Shown here: positions 34,265-36,094 of the stretch, piece by piece | How positions within the stretch are numbered: the first letter of the stretch is position 1 | Layout: every line of letters starts with the position of its first letter | Assembly (NCBI GenBank): GCA_913042995.1 | Contig: CAJWMA010000003.1 | Location: forward strand, 1 to 36,094 | Source of the DNA: an uncultured bacterium | GTDB lineage: Bacteria > Planctomycetota > UBA8108 | Length of the DNA stretch: 36,094 bases | Direction: 5' to 3' | Made by a program: the position numbers and the translations under genes | Notes under the pieces: model-generated | Database searches by the model: none | What the model saw: only the letters and a program-made list of their open reading frames with translations | Told to the model about the DNA's origin: nothing

Positions 34265-35548
34265 CTACTTGGGCTTTCCGCCTCCAGCTGGAGGAACGGG
34301 GCCGAAGACCTTCGGCTTCGCCGGCTGAGGCTTCGAGCTGAGAGGGCGCGATGTGCCGCCGGTGAATTTGTTGGTCGAACTTTTGCGGGTGATGGATGAC
34401 CCCATGGAGGCCGTGGCGTTGATCTTGATCTCCTTCAGGGTTGGATCATCCGTGGCGACCAGGATCTTTTCCACGACTCTTCTCGTTCCGGCCTTGGGCT
34501 TCTTGAAGAGCTCTACGGAGAGCGCGTATTCTTTACCGGGGGTGATTGTCGACAGCTTGGTCTTGAAGTGCTCCCCCTGGAGACGGACTCCCGTGATGTT
34601 GAAGGTGTGGTTGGAGTCGAGGCTCTTGATGCGCAGCTCCTTGGTCGGAAGAGGGCCGCCGGCCTTGTCGAGTTTCTCGGTTTCTCTGCGGCTGAAGTAG
34701 ACCGAGGGAGGACTCGCTTCAATGCGGTCTTTGACAGTGATCGATACACGCACAGGCAGGTCGAAGCTCTTGTTCTTGACCGTGACATTGGCGTCAATTT
34801 CCGCATAGTGATATTTGCGAGTGTCTTCCGGAAGTTTCGGGGTGACCAGCAGCTCGTAGGAGCTGTTCGCTTCAATTTCCTTCATCTCAATGCTGACGAC
34901 CTCGCTTTTGCTCGAGGCCTTGTTGAGCTTGAAGGAGTTTTTAGAGGACTTCTTAAGGCTGATGGTGAGCGGCTTGATCGGCACTCCCCGTACGACGGTA
35001 ATCCTGGGCAGCTTGGGTTCGATCAACACGGCGGTCTCGATTTTCCCCGTCATGGTGAGGGTCTGGGTCGTCTTGCTCGCATTGGTGCTGATCTGGGCTG
35101 TTTTACGGATGGTTCCTGAAAATTTCTTGGTGTCGACCTTCAGGGTAATCTTGCCGGTGGCCCCGGGCGCGATGACCTGGCCTTCTCCGCCGACCGTGGT
35201 GCAACCGCAGGAGGGTTTGATCTTTTCAATTCGCAGGGGAGCTCCACCGCTGTTCGTGACGACGAAGTCATGGATCACCACCTCGCCTTGCAGCACCGAA
35301 CCCCAATCGAAGACATCCTCGGCCACCTTAGACAGGGGCGGCGAGAAGTTCTTCGGCGGCGGCTTCAGGAGGTAGCGTTTTTTCTTGGCGCTGCCAGTCT
35401 TGGCCGGGGCGACCTTTCCGGCCTGGGGAGTCTTGGCGGTCTTCTCGTCCTGGGATGAGATCTGTCCCGTGGAGAGCAATCCGAACACAAATGCCAGGGC
35501 TACAACCAGACCCTGACGATGGATCATTTTCTTAGAAAAGGTCAGCAT
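34265..35548 (-). CDS. DUF1573 family exported protein
   Basis: A 427-residue protein with an N-terminal signal segment (12-30, GLVVALAFVFGLLSTGQ). Residues about 74-170 are a DUF1573 domain, an immunoglobulin-like beta sandwich, with the defining KPSCGCTTV at 112-119 (Cys114, Cys116). Two more beta-rich repeats follow (about 175-285 and 288-385), ending in a Pro/Ser/Lys-rich tail. The last repeat (SPPSVYFSRRETEKLD onward) is also present in the neighbouring gene at 35623. DUF1573 proteins are abundant in Planctomycetota and Bacteroidota envelopes; function is unknown. A GGAG element lies 13 bases before the ATG, a little far. Confidence 0.82.
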   Translation of the reverse strand: MLTFSKKMIHRQGLVVALAFVFGLLSTGQISSQDEKTAKTPQAGKVAPAKTGSAKKKRYLLKPPPKNFSPPLSKVAEDVFDWGSVLQGEVVIHDFVVTNSGGAPLRIEKIKPSCGCTTVGGEGQVIAPGATGKITLKVDTKKFSGTIRKTAQISTNASKTTQTLTMTGKIETAVLIEPKLPRITVVRGVPIKPLTISLKKSSKNSFKLNKASSKSEVVSIEMKEIEANSSYELLVTPKLPEDTRKYHYAEIDANVTVKNKSFDLPVRVSITVKDRIEASPPSVYFSRRETEKLDKAGGPLPTKELRIKSLDSNHTFNITGVRLQGEHFKTKLSTITPGKEYALSVELFKKPKAGTRRVVEKILVATDDPTLKEIKINATASMGSSITRKSSTNKFTGGTSRPLSSKPQPAKPKVFGPVPPAGGGKPK

Positions 35549-35622
35549 GACGTTACTTTAACTCCAAAACGAAATAATGGTGAATTGCCTGTCCCGGTCG
35601 GCCTTACTTGCCGGTTAACTGG

Positions 35623-36057
35623 TTAATTGGAGCCTCCCGCGGCGGCAGGGGCGGGGTTATTTTTTGGCCTGGCTTTGCGGAGCAAAATGGCTTGGATTTT
35701 GAACTCCTGCAGGTTCGGGTCATCATCGTCGGTGTCGACGAGAATGGTCTCTACGATTTTCCTGGCTGTGGTGGCATTGGGCTTTTTGGCAAGTTCAATG
35801 GCCAGTTTATATTCTTTACCGGGTGCTACGGTTTCGAGGCGGGTCTTGATGTGTTCGCCTTGGATTCGAATTCCGGCAATGTTAAAGCTGTGTGCCGGGT
35901 GGAGGCTTTTGATTATTATTTCCCTGGTTGCGGGGGTAGTGCCGGGGTTGTCGAGTCTCTCGATATCCTTGCTACCGAAGTAGACCGAACTCGGGCTCAC
36001 ATCGATTCGCTTTTTTCGCTCGGATTTGGGTAGAGCAACAGCAAAAGGTTTTTTCAA
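35623..36057 (-). CDS. Partial paralogue of the DUF1573-type protein (5' end broken or cut)
   Basis: A 144-residue frame that aligns with the last repeat of the preceding protein: SPSSVYFGSKDIERLD, SFNIAGIRIQGEHIKTRL, APGKEYKLAIELAKKP and VETILVDTDD all have direct counterparts. The frame can open only at a TTG (36057-36055), two codons after an in-frame TAA, yet similarity seems to run up to that point. So the gene is probably missing its 5' part through a frameshift or stop, perhaps in the A-run just after the TTG, or it uses an unusual start. G+C is about 42-50 percent on sampled lines, lower than the neighbour. It lies 74 bases upstream of the full gene on the same strand. Confidence 0.6.
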   Translation of the reverse strand: MKKPFAVALPKSERKKRIDVSPSSVYFGSKDIERLDNPGTTPATREIIIKSLHPAHSFNIAGIRIQGEHIKTRLETVAPGKEYKLAIELAKKPNATTARKIVETILVDTDDDDPNLQEFKIQAILLRKARPKNNPAPAAAGGSN

Positions 36058-36094
36058 GTCTTAGAAGAAGAATTTGAATCTGTTTTATTTGTCC

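Overview
The window looks like chromosomal DNA of a marine or environmental member of the Planctomycetota (inference). The support is family content: a DUF1587/1595/1592/1588/1585 cytochrome-type protein paired with a DUF1552 protein, a secreted protein ending in two dockerin-like repeats plus a Cys-rich tail, DUF1573 proteins, and many single-copy genes separated by real intergenic gaps. G+C is near 60 percent by eye, with two lower patches (the nuclease gene at 4875-5603 and the partial DUF1573 paralogue at 35623-36057). TTG and GTG starts are common.

Layout. 1-2968, minus strand: a sulfatase cut by the window edge, an M42 metallopeptidase, a Xer-type recombinase with its terminator, and a small unknown gene. 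3227-7877, minus: a NicO-type metal transporter, a PD-(D/E)XK nuclease and a PcrA/UvrD helicase, the last two tightly coupled. 8192-13201, plus: a TPR protein carrying two RNA polymerase alpha-CTD domains, ruvA, an exported unknown protein and a coiled-coil protein. 13337-17844: tRNA-His(GTG), a leftover piece of a carboxylesterase, then an FHA-membrane-cytochrome fusion with its DUF1552 partner. 17881-19515, minus: a VTT-DUF547 fusion. 19697-21988, plus: a secreted dockerin protein with a trypsin-like domain that has lost its catalytic histidine. 22008-22787, minus: fabI. 22911-30223, plus: an arginine biosynthesis operon argB-argH-argG-argC-argD-argF', preceded by a regulatory leader. 30208-34154, plus: an exported unknown protein and a membrane-anchored zinc-ribbon/degenerate trypsin/TPR/retropepsin-like protein. 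34265-36057, minus: two tandem DUF1573-type genes, the second incomplete.

The most notable finding is the leader of the arginine operon. Between a sigma70-like promoter (22911-22940) and an intrinsic terminator (23187-23223) lies a 30-codon reading frame (23022-23114) with 12 arginine codons, including three in a row. This is the architecture of ribosome-mediated transcription attenuation, here apparently sensing arginine supply. The same operon encodes a carbamoyltransferase of the N-acyl-ornithine type (AOTCase/SOTCase) rather than classical OTCase. The pathway therefore probably runs through N-acyl-citrulline and needs a deacylase that is not in this window.

Other points of interest are the TPR/alpha-CTD protein with a palindrome over its -10 box, two degenerate trypsin-like domains in unrelated proteins, and the FHA-cytochrome fusion.
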